Shown here piece by piece: positions 43,417 to 53,217 of a DNA stretch of 64,000 bases (position 1 is its first letter; every line of letters begins with the position of its first letter). The position numbers and the translations under genes were made by a program. The notes under the pieces are model-generated. The model was not told the DNA's origin, searched no databases, and was given only the letters and a program-made list of their open reading frames with translations. This DNA comes from Saprospiraceae bacterium (GTDB taxonomy: Bacteria; Bacteroidota; Bacteroidia; Chitinophagales; Saprospiraceae). The stretch is from NCBI GenBank assembly GCA_021604865.1, contig BQJU01000039.1, positions 1-64,000 of the forward strand, in the 5' to 3' direction.

Positions 43417-44103
43417 TCAATACCCCATCTTAAATAAAAATGCTTCCTTATACTTTGGCCCAATCACTATTTCTTTACCTTGGACAGAGATGTTGTTTTT
43501 ATCAAAAAAGTCAATATTATTGGTATTTACTACAAAAGACTTGTGCACCTGAATGAAAGATTCGGGAAGTGAATCAAGGGCTTCGGCAACGGATTGTCGG
43601 GAAAAGATACGCTGGCCATTGTGGTGATAAATCATGTAATTGCCATCCTTTTCCAGGTAGGCAATCTCTTCTGTTTTGACCTGATAAATCCTTGCGCCGC
43701 TTTTGATGCTAAACGTTCCAAGCGGGCGATTTTCTGATTTTGTAGTGACTTGCGACGTGGTGGACAATACCTTGCTAATGGCTTTGGCAAAACGCTCAAA
43801 ACTGATCGGTTTGAGTAAATAATCCACGGCATTCACTTCATAACTTTCTACGGCATATTCCGAATAGGCTGTGGTAAAGATGATTTTGGTGTCTTTGCTG
43901 ATCATTTTAGACAAAGAAAGACCGCTGATGTGTGGAATATTAATATCCAGCAGGATCAATTCTACAGTTTCGGTGTTGAGGTAGTTTAATGCCTTTAGGC
44001 CATTTCGGAAAGTAGCTACCAATTCCAATTCTGAAAAATGCTGTGTGTACCCTTTAAGCAACTCTATGGCTTTGGGTTCATCATCAACTATGATGGTTTT
44101 CAT
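43417..44103 (-). CDS. LytTR-family response regulator
   Basis: 228 residues. Receiver domain about 1-120 with acidic DDEP at 7-10, phosphoacceptor Asp in LLDINIPHISG (about 54), and TTAYSEYAVESYEVNAVDYLLKPISFERF. LytTR DNA-binding domain about 130-228 (FSIKSGARIYQVKTEEIAYLEKDGNYMIYH ... FIQVHKSFVVN). The start overlaps the stop of the cognate kinase gene by 20 nt. It probably regulates a neighbour, such as the serine hydrolase at 45367 or its own operon. Confidence 0.92.
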   Translation of the reverse strand: MKTIIVDDEPKAIELLKGYTQHFSELELVATFRNGLKALNYLNTETVELILLDINIPHISGLSLSKMISKDTKIIFTTAYSEYAVESYEVNAVDYLLKPISFERFAKAISKVLSTTSQVTTKSENRPLGTFSIKSGARIYQVKTEEIAYLEKDGNYMIYHHNGQRIFSRQSVAEALDSLPESFIQVHKSFVVNTNNIDFFDKNNISVQGKEIVIGPKYKEAFLFKMGY

Positions 44104-45139
44104 GTGGCTGCAATTCTAATTTTAGGGTATAACATTGATCTTCCTTAATGGTCAGTTGGTGTTGATCCGGGTAAACAATTTGCAATCGCTTGCGGGTAGC
44201 TGCCAGTCCCGTGCCACCCTTTTCGAGGGAAGGATAATTAGGGTGAATGGAATTCCTGACGGTAAATATGATTTTCCCCGCTATGGTTAAATCAAAACAG
44301 ACCTGTACAAATGACTGTTCCTCTGCCTGTACTCCGTGTTTGAAAGCATTCTCAACAAAAGAAATAAAGATCCCCGGTTCAACCAATATTGCCCGGTCCT
44401 CTCCCTCAACAGTCAATTTAAAGTCGACTTCCTCCTGTTCATACCGCATTAGTTGCAATTCGGCATAATCACGGATAAAGTTAATTTCTTTTTCCAGAGA
44501 TACACTATCTCTTTCCGTTTCGTAAACGACGTAGCGCAGCATGCCCGATAATCGATCAATGGTTTCTGCCATTTTGGGATTTCTTTTCTGGTCCACCATC
44601 GCCAGCAGGTTGTTCAACACATTAAACAGGAAGTGCGGATGTAATTGCAATCTCAACAAATTCAACTCCGCCTGTTTCTTCTCCAAGGTAAGCCGTTGTC
44701 GTTGCGCTTCAGCGATCCACCATAGTTTGCCAATACCATAACCAACGGAAACGGCGTAATAAAAGAGCAGAATGCCAAAGACCAACGGTATGGAAATGAT
44801 TGTTTGTATGCCGAAAAAAAACACCCTGGGCAGACTGGTAATCAATAGAAGGGCAACTAAAAAAGCTGCTCCCGAAAACAATAGGGGGTAGAAAAAATTT
44901 TCTCTTTTTTTCAGGCGCGTAATGAGATAAAGATTGGTATAAAAAAGCAGGCAAGCGATCAATACATTCAACAACAGCAAGTTAGCCCGGTCGAAATTAC
45001 GAACCGTTTTGATGCTCTCGTATCCATTGGTTTCCATAATAATCTCCTGAGATTCTACCGAAAAGGTGGAGACTATAAACCATCCTGTACATCCCCAGAA
45101 AAGCAGATTGATGCCTGCTTCCAGCCATTTTGTTTTCAT
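44084..45139 (-). CDS. LytS-type sensor histidine kinase
   Basis: 351 residues. Four hydrophobic segments in the first about 150 residues (for instance ANLLLLNVLIACLLFYTNLYLI, LLFSGAAFLVALLLITSL, IISIPLVFGILLFYYAV), then a coiled coil and a His_kinase domain: phosphoacceptor in LHPHFLFNVLNNLLAMVD, N-box in FISFVENAFKHGVQ, and G-box in GGTGLAATRKRL. There is no periplasmic sensor domain of note, so the membrane part may sense the signal. It overlaps the response regulator gene by 20 nt. Divergent from the serine hydrolase at 45367. Confidence 0.9.
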   Translation of the reverse strand: MKTKWLEAGINLLFWGCTGWFIVSTFSVESQEIIMETNGYESIKTVRNFDRANLLLLNVLIACLLFYTNLYLITRLKKRENFFYPLLFSGAAFLVALLLITSLPRVFFFGIQTIISIPLVFGILLFYYAVSVGYGIGKLWWIAEAQRQRLTLEKKQAELNLLRLQLHPHFLFNVLNNLLAMVDQKRNPKMAETIDRLSGMLRYVVYETERDSVSLEKEINFIRDYAELQLMRYEQEEVDFKLTVEGEDRAILVEPGIFISFVENAFKHGVQAEEQSFVQVCFDLTIAGKIIFTVRNSIHPNYPSLEKGGTGLAATRKRLQIVYPDQHQLTIKEDQCYTLKLELQPHENHHS

Positions 45140-45366
45140 ACTGCAAGTTAAGCAATTCCCGACTCCTCTTATCCAATTAGGTAGGAAGCTTGGGTTTGGT
45201 GGTAGGAAAAGGACATTTTGGAGTAGCTACCTTTTTTGGGGGGCTTTATCACCTATTGTCTGGCATAGATCACTTGGCTGAAAATGTAGCGCCAACATCA
45301 CCTAATATTGTTGAACATGTTTTGCAAATACATTTTATTTATCATTCAACAAAATCAATCGTTCAA

Positions 45367-46779
45367 ATGAAAAAGGTCATGATCACCCTACTCATTGCTG
45401 CAACCTTTTTAACGGGATCAGCACAAGATATCGGGAAAGTCGATTTAAAAAAAATGGACATTAAAGACAAGGTCGACAAGCTGGTAAAAGCCTATATAGA
45501 TTTGGATATTTTTTCAGGTGTGGTACTGATAGCCCAAGATGGCGATCCGTATTACCACCAGGCATTCGGGCTGGCCAATCGCGAAAAAAACATCCCCAAT
45601 ACACTGACCACCAAATTTGATATCGGCTCTATGAACAAGGCCTTCACCAAGGTAGTCATCTTACAATTGGTGGAAGCCGGGAAACTAAAACTCAGCGATA
45701 AATTGGGGGAATACCTGGAGGGGTTCCCCGAAAACGTTGCCACACAGGTCACGATAGACCAATTGCTTAACCATACCTCCGGCTTTGGCGATTATCATAC
45801 ACCTGGCTTTTTTGAGGCACCTCGCAGCGAAAAAACCATCGAAGCCATCACCAAACATGCCCGAACGATGCCTCTTATGTTTGCCCCTGGCTCCGACAAC
45901 TCCTATAGCAATACGGGCTACATCCTTCTAGGTGCCGTCATTGAAAAAATCACCGGAAAATCCTACCACGAAAATGTGAAGAAGCGCATCATTCAACCCC
46001 TCAACTTGAAAGACACTTACGTGGAAAACAAGGATCAGGTACCAAACAGGTCTATCGGATATTTCAAAGACATCAAAGGACATATTCAGGACAATGAAGG
46101 ATTTCTGGAAATCCCCAATCCAGATGGCGGATTCCAGTCTACAACTACAGATATTCTGACTTTCTACCGGGAATTCCATTACGGCAACCAACTATTAAAG
46201 GAAAAAACCAAACAGCTTGATGAAAGCTGGCAGTTTATGGAAACCCATCGCAATACGGGCGGAGCGATCCCTCATGCCGGTGGGTTTAATGGTGCCAATA
46301 CCGTTCTTTACGAGGTTTTACGCGACAAGATTTCCGTCCTGGTTTTCGCCAATATGGATGAACCGGTAGCGGAGCAGCTGGGGGTAGGCATTCTGGCTAT
46401 CATCCGGGGTAAAGTGCCAAACCAACCTTCTCTGCCAGCGTCGCAAAATGTTTATCAGGCGCTTCAGGAACACGGTACAAACTATGTCAAGGAAAATTTC
46501 GAAGCACTGACCACCAATTTCCATCCCAGCGATCCCCGCGATTTTATCCTCAATGCGATTGGTTATGACCTGCTCTCTTCTGGCGAAACCGACGAAGCCA
46601 TCCAAATTTTTGAATTTAATACTGAGTTGTTTCCGGAAGTTGCCAATGTGTGGGATAGCCTGGGTGAGGCCTGGTTAAAAAAAGGCGATAAGAAAAAGGC
46701 TCTGAAATATTATAAAAAAGCTTTATCCATTCAACCTGGCTTACCTTCGGCAAAAGAAGCCGTAGCACGCTTGGAATAG
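45367..46779 (+). CDS. Secreted beta-lactamase-family serine hydrolase with TPR-like tail
   Basis: 470 residues from ATG 45367 (MKKVMITLLIAATFLTGSAQ, a signal peptide); the frame opens at 45190, but those residues precede the signal peptide. The catalytic SxxK is in FDIGSMNKAFTKV, the YxN-type Tyr in NSYSNTGYILLG, and the third motif is HAGGF in place of KTG, as is usual for the beta-lactamase/esterase EstB class. The last about 90 residues (FILNAIGYDLLSSGETDEAIQIFEFNTELFPEVANVWDSLGEAWLKKGDKKKALKYYKKALSI) are TPR-like helices. Such proteins are periplasmic peptidases or esterases; the substrate is unknown. Divergent from the LytS/LytTR pair. Confidence 0.87.
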   Translation: MKKVMITLLIAATFLTGSAQDIGKVDLKKMDIKDKVDKLVKAYIDLDIFSGVVLIAQDGDPYYHQAFGLANREKNIPNTLTTKFDIGSMNKAFTKVVILQLVEAGKLKLSDKLGEYLEGFPENVATQVTIDQLLNHTSGFGDYHTPGFFEAPRSEKTIEAITKHARTMPLMFAPGSDNSYSNTGYILLGAVIEKITGKSYHENVKKRIIQPLNLKDTYVENKDQVPNRSIGYFKDIKGHIQDNEGFLEIPNPDGGFQSTTTDILTFYREFHYGNQLLKEKTKQLDESWQFMETHRNTGGAIPHAGGFNGANTVLYEVLRDKISVLVFANMDEPVAEQLGVGILAIIRGKVPNQPSLPASQNVYQALQEHGTNYVKENFEALTTNFHPSDPRDFILNAIGYDLLSSGETDEAIQIFEFNTELFPEVANVWDSLGEAWLKKGDKKKALKYYKKALSIQPGLPSAKEAVARLE

Positions 46780-46820
46780 CAGCAATTATAAAACGAGTGA
46801 GTAATTAGGAGTTAGGAAAA

Positions 46821-46922
46821 GTTTCACCGCTGAGGCGCGAAGTACGCTGAGACAATGCAGAGAATATACTAGTATTTTTACGCTGCGTTTACTCCGCGCT
46901 CACTGCGCCTCAGCGGTGAATA
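46821..46922. repeat. About 100-bp imperfect palindrome
   Basis: TTCACCGCTGAGGCGC (46823-46838) is repeated inverted and without mismatch as 46905-46920. Inside, the arms go on pairing imperfectly (GCGAAGTACGCTGAG against CTCCGCGCTCACTGC), and the centre is the palindrome ATACTAGTAT (46865-46874). It lies between convergent genes. The sequence type 'CCGCTGAGGCGC...GCAGAG' is, from memory, a dispersed intergenic element in several phyla. It may act as a two-way terminator. Confidence 0.6.
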
Positions 46923-46995
46923 AAAATACGAATCATGGTTTATCCTTTTCGAATAATGCCCATCCCTCATTTAATAAATAGGTAACCTATCAAAA

Positions 46996-49900
46996 TTATC
47001 TTTCGCTCCAAACATCATCCCTCCTATCACCATCAATCAATAAAAAATTAGGATCAATTACTACTTTATTCGGTTTTTGATCAACGATCAAGGTAATGCG
47101 ATTGTCAATTTGAGATACCTTTATTTCTTCAATTCCAATTTCTATTTCCTGGTCATCGGAATCATTATTCCTAAACAGGCCAATGCGAATATAATCCTTT
47201 AGTGGCAAAGACTCTAAAGCTCCAGCGGTAAGCATAACCGATGCATCTTCTCCATAACTTTTTTTACCCGCTGCATTCGACCTGTATTTTGAAATAGAGA
47301 ACGATAAGTCGACCTGATATTGGCCATTTTTAAGGTCTTGGATATTGACCTCCTTTATGGCATTATCATACAGGGTAATGGTTTCAAACATATCCCGCAT
47401 AAGGTATTGCAGCGAATCGGGTATGGCAGCAGCTAGGGTATCTAAGAAGTCCAGAGAAGTGGGATAAGGCGGCAGACTATACCTTCTAGCCTTTTCATAT
47501 TTTGCTAGGACCATGTTTAATTGAGCCTCCCCAATGTATTCACTCAGCGCATTAAAAACCAATAACCCTTTGCGGTAGTTGATATAATCCTGATCCTCCC
47601 GAGCCATATTGAGTGGGTGTTCATCTCCAGCTGTAGCCCTTTGCCTGAGGTAGATCTCCCGGGAAGTAGCCAGAAATTTTGTGGCTTTTTCCTTGCCATA
47701 ATGTTGTTTCATTACTTGCAAAGCGATGTATTCTGCAATAGATTCCGTCAACATTTTTCCACCCTGTACATTAGCAGGATCTACTCGGTGGCCCCACCAA
47801 TAATGCGCCACTTCATGGGCAGAAGTATAGAACGGAAAATTGAATACTTCATTTTTAGCATCATCGATATCGCAAAGGAAGAGGGATTCTGAATAAGGGA
47901 TGAGGTTGCCATTCAAGGTGGCGTGTGTACCTGTCGTGATCGGAAATTCTATTAGCCGAAGCGTCTCATAATCCAGGGCTCCAAACCAGGAAGAACAATA
48001 GTCAATGGAAGCCTTTAATCCCCCCAACAAGTGTCCGATATTCTGATTGTGATCCGGATGATGGTAGACCTCGATGGAAAGCCCAGCCGTGCTGTCCTTT
48101 TCCACAACATACCGCCCCGACAACCAGGAAATGTTATTGGTAATCTTTCCTGCCGACTGGTAGTGGAAGTAATTTCTACCGCCTTCAGTCCAGCTATTTT
48201 GCAGGTCGCCCATGGAGAAAGCCATTTGATCAGAAGCAGTACTGACCACCGTTTCATAATCGATTCTATCCATATTATTATAGGCAAATTGATAGCCCAA
48301 CAAAGCCGTATCGGTTGGCAAGTGATCCTTTACTTTCCGGTCGCCAAGGCCATAAGCTGTCCGCTTCTTTTTGCTGGTTAGAAAAGCATTTCTGAAGCCT
48401 AGCGTGGGCAATATCCTGGCATCGAGATAGGTGCCGTTAGACAGTACTCTGCTGTTATTATGCAAAAGGGAATTGGGATGATTTGTTATTGCAAAATTTA
48501 AGGCCAGCGTATCTCCAAGTTGAAGCCCTTTATCAAGTTTGATGACATCAAAATGTAGGGCTTCATCCTGAATTAAGACATGGTGAGGGGTATTAATGGT
48601 GTAGGAAGTAACCTCTTTAAAACTGGTAGCCACCAGGATCGTATCAATGATATGGTCAACCTTATTTACAAAATAAAGCGTTCCGTTTGCCTTAAAATCC
48701 CGGGTATCGGGGAAGAGCTGCATATCGATTTTAGCCTTAGTAATTTTGGGTTGCAATGTAGATTGAAAATGACCGTATTGTTTTTCATTGCGTGCAAACC
48801 CGCGGTCTTGATCCTCTTGTGTGAAGTTCGTTTTGGAAACATAATGTTCTTGATAATAAAGACTGCTTCCCATCCCTACAAAAACAATCAGTGTCAGGAA
48901 AAAAACAAGTTTTAATGGCCGTGTAAACCTGATTTTTGCCAATTGCCATCGCTCTTTGAACGTATAAGTAAAACCTCTTTTCCACAATAATATAGCGCCT
49001 AACATTAAACCGATAGCGGCTACTAACCAATAAATTTTATAGGCAAAATAAAGTGGCAAGATGGAACCATAACCATTGAGGTCGGAATAGTCAAATCCAA
49101 GGTTAATACCCGGTACTCTGTTGAATTGTAAAATGCTTTCTTTGAGGAAATCCAAACCCAATTGCGCTCCAACCTGAGGGAGCATACCAGTCCCCATAGG
49201 AATCAACAACAGGATAAAAAAGCCCAGGTACATATTCTTAAACAAAGTATGGATAAAAAGAGCGATACAGGCCCAGATGGCAAAATGAATAAATTGCAAC
49301 CCATAGAGTTCGAAAATATAGTGGCCGATTTCATATCTGTAATACCCATTGATGGTCTGCGCCAGCATTCCACCTACAATTACCAGTGTCAACAACAAAA
49401 ATTGCACCTTCAAAACAGCCAATAATTGCGACAAAAGCAGTACCCAATCCGGTTGGGGAACCACATCAATCAATGCATGCATTCGGGTGGTCTTGCCCCG
49501 GTATATCAAAACACCCATATACAGGAATGTCAGGAGATTGATCACCAGCGTAAAGATGAACATTGGCACCCTGAGCATACGGGCGGTAGTCGGCAACAAT
49601 TGAAAACCATAGGGCGGATTCATCTGAGCTTGCTGAAAATACACCAACAAGAACCCCGATAACAAAATGGCTACAAAAGGCCAGCTAAATACAATATAGC
49701 GGAAATCAACATCCGATAATTGCCAACTGGTTTTTAGTCGTTGAAAAAAGGAGAAATCAAAATGAACCTTGGGCAAAGATATGTTGACCACCCGGGAGAA
49801 AATGGGGAGCTGGTCAGCAATATGGGTGTCTTTTTTCTGTGAAGCCCCAGCGACAAACTGATTGAATTGGAATTTCCAGTAGGTTATCCCCGCAATAAGA

Positions 49901-50652
49901 ATTGTTATGCCCAACCATAATAAGCGATTGACAAGGATAACTCCGGATACCGGCAGTGCTTGCGTATTTCTTTCTTCCAGCGTCCAGTATTTCACCATAT
50001 ATTTTACAGCTGTATCGCCAATCGGATCCAGCATTGCTGCCAGGTATCTTAAGTCAACACTCGTGAGTATACCTCCGAATATACCTTGCAGGATAACCAC
50101 CAAAATGATGCTGATAAAACCGACATAAATATTCCTGGTAAAAACAACGACTGCAAACACGATTATCCCAAATAAAAACACATTGGGGATCAGATAAAAT
50201 GCATACAATTGGGTATAAGCACCCAGATCAAACGGTAGTAGAATGTCGGTGTTAACCCCAGGCATCAGCGTGCCCAGCATAAAGCCAAGCCCAAGCATAC
50301 TTACAACCAAGATGGCAACCAGAAAAGAGCTACAAAATTTTGCCAGCAGATACTCCGCTTTTTGTATAGGGTAGGAATACAATAAGGTATACATCCGGCT
50401 TTTATAATCTCTATAAACGGACACGCCGATGATTGCTGGTAGGATAAACAACATAAACATGCTGAGGTAGTTGGTCATAAAATTGATCCGGAAGTAGGAA
50501 TTCATCATCTCTGCATTCGGGCCCGATGCCCCCTCGCTGGCCATGCCCCACATGGTTAGCAATGCCAGTGCAAATAGGAAAAAGCCAAAGATGTAGGGCA
50601 GCGGCTGTCTATACCAATGGGTGATTTCATGTCGGAAAATGGTGGTAAACAT
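46996..50652 (-). CDS. ABC transporter permease fused to an M1-family aminopeptidase domain
   Basis: 1218 residues from ATG 50652 (MFTTIFRHEITHWYRQPLPYIFGFFLF); a second ATG at 50658 is as good, and the longer frame from 50754 overlaps the ATPase gene. The first about 590 residues are a duplicated ABC-2 type permease with about 12 hydrophobic segments. After a last membrane helix (LKLVFFLTLIVFVGMGSSLYY) comes a soluble M1 part: an N-terminal beta-sandwich and a zinc motif HEVAHYWWGH with the downstream Glu in LTESIAEYIAL. The exopeptidase GAMEN signature is not evident. The ATPase partner ends 4-10 nt upstream, so they form one operon. Proteins of this plan are known in Bacteroidota, but their substrate is not. 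Confidence 0.88.
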   Translation of the reverse strand: MFTTIFRHEITHWYRQPLPYIFGFFLFALALLTMWGMASEGASGPNAEMMNSYFRINFMTNYLSMFMLFILPAIIGVSVYRDYKSRMYTLLYSYPIQKAEYLLAKFCSSFLVAILVVSMLGLGFMLGTLMPGVNTDILLPFDLGAYTQLYAFYLIPNVFLFGIIVFAVVVFTRNIYVGFISIILVVILQGIFGGILTSVDLRYLAAMLDPIGDTAVKYMVKYWTLEERNTQALPVSGVILVNRLLWLGITILIAGITYWKFQFNQFVAGASQKKDTHIADQLPIFSRVVNISLPKVHFDFSFFQRLKTSWQLSDVDFRYIVFSWPFVAILLSGFLLVYFQQAQMNPPYGFQLLPTTARMLRVPMFIFTLVINLLTFLYMGVLIYRGKTTRMHALIDVVPQPDWVLLLSQLLAVLKVQFLLLTLVIVGGMLAQTINGYYRYEIGHYIFELYGLQFIHFAIWACIALFIHTLFKNMYLGFFILLLIPMGTGMLPQVGAQLGLDFLKESILQFNRVPGINLGFDYSDLNGYGSILPLYFAYKIYWLVAAIGLMLGAILLWKRGFTYTFKERWQLAKIRFTRPLKLVFFLTLIVFVGMGSSLYYQEHYVSKTNFTQEDQDRGFARNEKQYGHFQSTLQPKITKAKIDMQLFPDTRDFKANGTLYFVNKVDHIIDTILVATSFKEVTSYTINTPHHVLIQDEALHFDVIKLDKGLQLGDTLALNFAITNHPNSLLHNNSRVLSNGTYLDARILPTLGFRNAFLTSKKKRTAYGLGDRKVKDHLPTDTALLGYQFAYNNMDRIDYETVVSTASDQMAFSMGDLQNSWTEGGRNYFHYQSAGKITNNISWLSGRYVVEKDSTAGLSIEVYHHPDHNQNIGHLLGGLKASIDYCSSWFGALDYETLRLIEFPITTGTHATLNGNLIPYSESLFLCDIDDAKNEVFNFPFYTSAHEVAHYWWGHRVDPANVQGGKMLTESIAEYIALQVMKQHYGKEKATKFLATSREIYLRQRATAGDEHPLNMAREDQDYINYRKGLLVFNALSEYIGEAQLNMVLAKYEKARRYSLPPYPTSLDFLDTLAAAIPDSLQYLMRDMFETITLYDNAIKEVNIQDLKNGQYQVDLSFSISKYRSNAAGKKSYGEDASVMLTAGALESLPLKDYIRIGLFRNNDSDDQEIEIGIEEIKVSQIDNRITLIVDQKPNKVVIDPNFLLIDGDRRDDVWSER

Positions 50653-50662
50653 GTGCATGCTT

Positions 50663-51541
50663 TTAATGATTGCTTTGAAGTAGAGCCGTGAAATAAACAT
50701 CTTCCAATCCTGGTAGCGCCTTGCGGAAGCGATCACCGGGACTATGGTCTGCATAAATCCTTACGCTGAGGGTATGATCTCTGTTGAAAGAGGAAGAAAG
50801 GACCGAATAACGGGATTCGAATTCTGCCAGCTCCTGTCGGTCGATGTCGGTGGCCCAGACCTTTCCATCCAGGTGTAAAATGGCTTCATCAGGAGAAGCA
50901 TGTTGAAGGATCTTCCCACCATTCATAATGGCCATATCGGTACAAAGGTCTTTGATATCTTCGACGATATGGGTGGAAAAGATGACGATATTCTCCGTGC
51001 CAATTTCGCGGAGAATATTGAGAAAACGCTGACGTTCAGCCGGGTCTAGCCCTGCAGTAGGTTCGTCGACAATGATGAGTTTCGGTGCATTGAGCAATAA
51101 CTGGGCGATACCAAATCGCTGTTTCATACCTCCGGAATAACCGCTGACGTATTTTTTTCTAACCCCCGTGAGGTTGGTGATCTCCAAGCACTTGTCGATC
51201 AGGATACCTCTTTCTCTTTTGGAGGCAATACCCTTCAGTTTAGCCAGATAGTCGAGCAATCTTTCAGCCGATATTCTTGGATAAACCCCAAATTCCTGAG
51301 GCAGATAACCGAGCACCTTCCGCAAGGACATTTTGTTGGTGAGTATATCCATATTATTGAAATGAATCGATCCGTCATCCGGACTTTGCAGGGTAGCAAT
51401 GGTGCGCATCAGACTTGACTTGCCAGCTCCGTTCGGTCCGAGCAGGCCAAACATGCCATTGCTAATTTGCAGGCTGAGATTATCCAAGGCTTTAACGCCG
51501 TTGGGATATACTTTTGTTAGTTGGTTAATGTTGAGTTGCAT
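50663..51541 (-). CDS. ABC transporter ATP-binding protein
   Basis: 292 residues from ATG 51541 (MQLNINQLTKVYPNGVKALD); the frame extends to 51667, but those residues are not ABC-like. Walker A GLLGPNGAGKSSLMR, Q-loop LGYLPQEFGVYP, signature VSGYSGGMKQRFGIAQ (YSGGMKQR), Walker B LIIVDEPTAGLDP, H-loop IVIFSTHIVEDI. It is of the drug/peptide exporter (CcmA/NatA-like) type. The stop is just before the permease-M1 fusion gene. Divergent from a LytS/LytTR pair, with 182 bp between. Confidence 0.92.
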   Translation of the reverse strand: MQLNINQLTKVYPNGVKALDNLSLQISNGMFGLLGPNGAGKSSLMRTIATLQSPDDGSIHFNNMDILTNKMSLRKVLGYLPQEFGVYPRISAERLLDYLAKLKGIASKRERGILIDKCLEITNLTGVRKKYVSGYSGGMKQRFGIAQLLLNAPKLIIVDEPTAGLDPAERQRFLNILREIGTENIVIFSTHIVEDIKDLCTDMAIMNGGKILQHASPDEAILHLDGKVWATDIDRQELAEFESRYSVLSSSFNRDHTLSVRIYADHSPGDRFRKALPGLEDVYFTALLQSNH

Positions 51542-51723
51542 GGTGAAATATTTACACCTAAACCTATTGGAATTAGAAGGGAAAGCCAATTTTTGATGAT
51601 GAAGGGAGAAAAAGTCGTGTCCAAAGTTCTCCTTGACTAATGTCACGGGAAAGAAGACTTTCGTCATTGAATTTCCTCCTTTGCCGGGGTTTTACCTAAA
51701 TTACGGCAATAACTAGTTCTGTA

Positions 51724-53217
51724 TTGAAAGCATATATCAAATACCTGGAGAACTTTATACTACAAACCTCTTCCTGGATATTCTTAACAGCGATCCTGGC
51801 ATTCAGTTATGTAGTTATGCAAATGAGCGGGCAATTAGGCTGGTCGGCTTACCTCGGACTTATTGGCAGTTTCTGTCTGTTGTTTTTTCCGGTTCTTTTA
51901 TTGGCCACAGCCAGAGAACGGTGGACTAAAGCAGGAAAAACGCGCGTCTTTTATTTGCTCTGGGCAATTTTCTTTGTCGCCTACCCTATTGCATTGACAT
52001 TATTAGGCATACAAATAAACCACCTTCCCTTTACCCGGCAATTCTTAGATCCGATGTCTGAGGTTAACCAGCAAGGCATTCTTTGGCTTGCCATAATTTT
52101 ATTGGCCATTGAATTGCTTTTACAGGTCCTATCGCGAAGTAGTGGAAAAAGAAAAACAGCAAGCTGGATATTAAAATTGAGCATTCCAAAATTGGCAATC
52201 ATTGTGGTGTTTGTCTTTTCGTTAATGATTGTTCCCATCAATAATTTTTTTCAGGACAAGGTGGCTGGAGCATCCACAGGCCAATTTTTATGGATCTATT
52301 TTTTCAGCGTAATTCAGGTATTCCTGATCTATCTTTCCTATTATTTATTTTATCATATTCACCACCACTTTTTATTCAATAAAGTACTCAAAGAAAGAGG
52401 GTTCTTTTACTACCTATTTGGAGCAATAGCCCTCATTTTGGTGCTTTCCCCCATTTATGCCGAGGTGATATTACGTTTTCCTGTAGTGTATGAATTAAAA
52501 ATGCATACCCTCGGCTTTTTCAAAAGTCCATTTGAAGATCCCAACTATCTGATTCCCATTTTTATCTTCATGTCCACCTTACCTTTGATCATCATTGTGG
52601 AATGGTATAAACAAGTCAATGCGATCAATATTTTGGAAAAAGAAAAAGCAGATGCGGAACTGGCATTACTCAAACAACAAATCAATCCCCACTTCTTTTT
52701 TAATACCCTCAATAATCTCTATGCCATGAGCCTTACCCAGGAGAAGGACACGCCAAAGACCATTCTTCAGCTTTCGGCACTGATGCGGTACGTCATTTAC
52801 AAAGGCAAAGAAGATAAAGTCAAGCTTTCAAAAGAAATCAGTTATTTAAAAGATTATATCGACCTTCAGAAAATCAGACTACACAAAACCGTAGCTATTC
52901 GCTTTGATATACAGGTACAAAATGAAGCTATTGATATACCACCTTTACTTTTTATTGTCTTGATAGAAAATGCATTTAAACATGGTATTGAACCTGCAGA
53001 AAAGCATTGTTTTTTGCACGTAAAATTGAGTTCAACAGACCAATCTATTTGTTTTGAATGCCATAATTCCATAGAGGTAGACACCGAAGGAAAAGAACCG
53101 GGTATTGGTCTCAAAAACCTCCAACGAAGGCTGGAGTTACATTATCCGAACCAACACCAACTGAAGATACAGGAAAGCCCTACGGATTACAAGGCTACGT
53201 TAACCATCAATTTATGA
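51724..53217 (+). CDS. LytS-type sensor histidine kinase
   Basis: 497 residues, with TTG 51724 as the most likely start (MKAYIKYLENFILQTSSW); an in-frame stop lies at 51697, so the start must be in this short stretch. Six or seven hydrophobic segments in the first about 300 residues, a short coiled coil (NAINILEKEKADAELALLKQQ), then INPHFFFNTLNNLYAMSLT (phosphoacceptor His), LIENAFKHGIEPAE (N-box) and GIGLKNLQRRLEL (G-box). The stop overlaps the ATG of the response regulator (ATGA). Divergent from the ABC ATPase/permease-M1 operon, which it may control. Confidence 0.88.
   Translation: MKAYIKYLENFILQTSSWIFLTAILAFSYVVMQMSGQLGWSAYLGLIGSFCLLFFPVLLLATARERWTKAGKTRVFYLLWAIFFVAYPIALTLLGIQINHLPFTRQFLDPMSEVNQQGILWLAIILLAIELLLQVLSRSSGKRKTASWILKLSIPKLAIIVVFVFSLMIVPINNFFQDKVAGASTGQFLWIYFFSVIQVFLIYLSYYLFYHIHHHFLFNKVLKERGFFYYLFGAIALILVLSPIYAEVILRFPVVYELKMHTLGFFKSPFEDPNYLIPIFIFMSTLPLIIIVEWYKQVNAINILEKEKADAELALLKQQINPHFFFNTLNNLYAMSLTQEKDTPKTILQLSALMRYVIYKGKEDKVKLSKEISYLKDYIDLQKIRLHKTVAIRFDIQVQNEAIDIPPLLFIVLIENAFKHGIEPAEKHCFLHVKLSSTDQSICFECHNSIEVDTEGKEPGIGLKNLQRRLELHYPNQHQLKIQESPTDYKATLTINL

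Noticed and set aside
45190-45366. Longer N-terminus for the serine hydrolase
   Set aside because: A clear signal peptide begins at ATG 45367, and the upstream residues have no family features.
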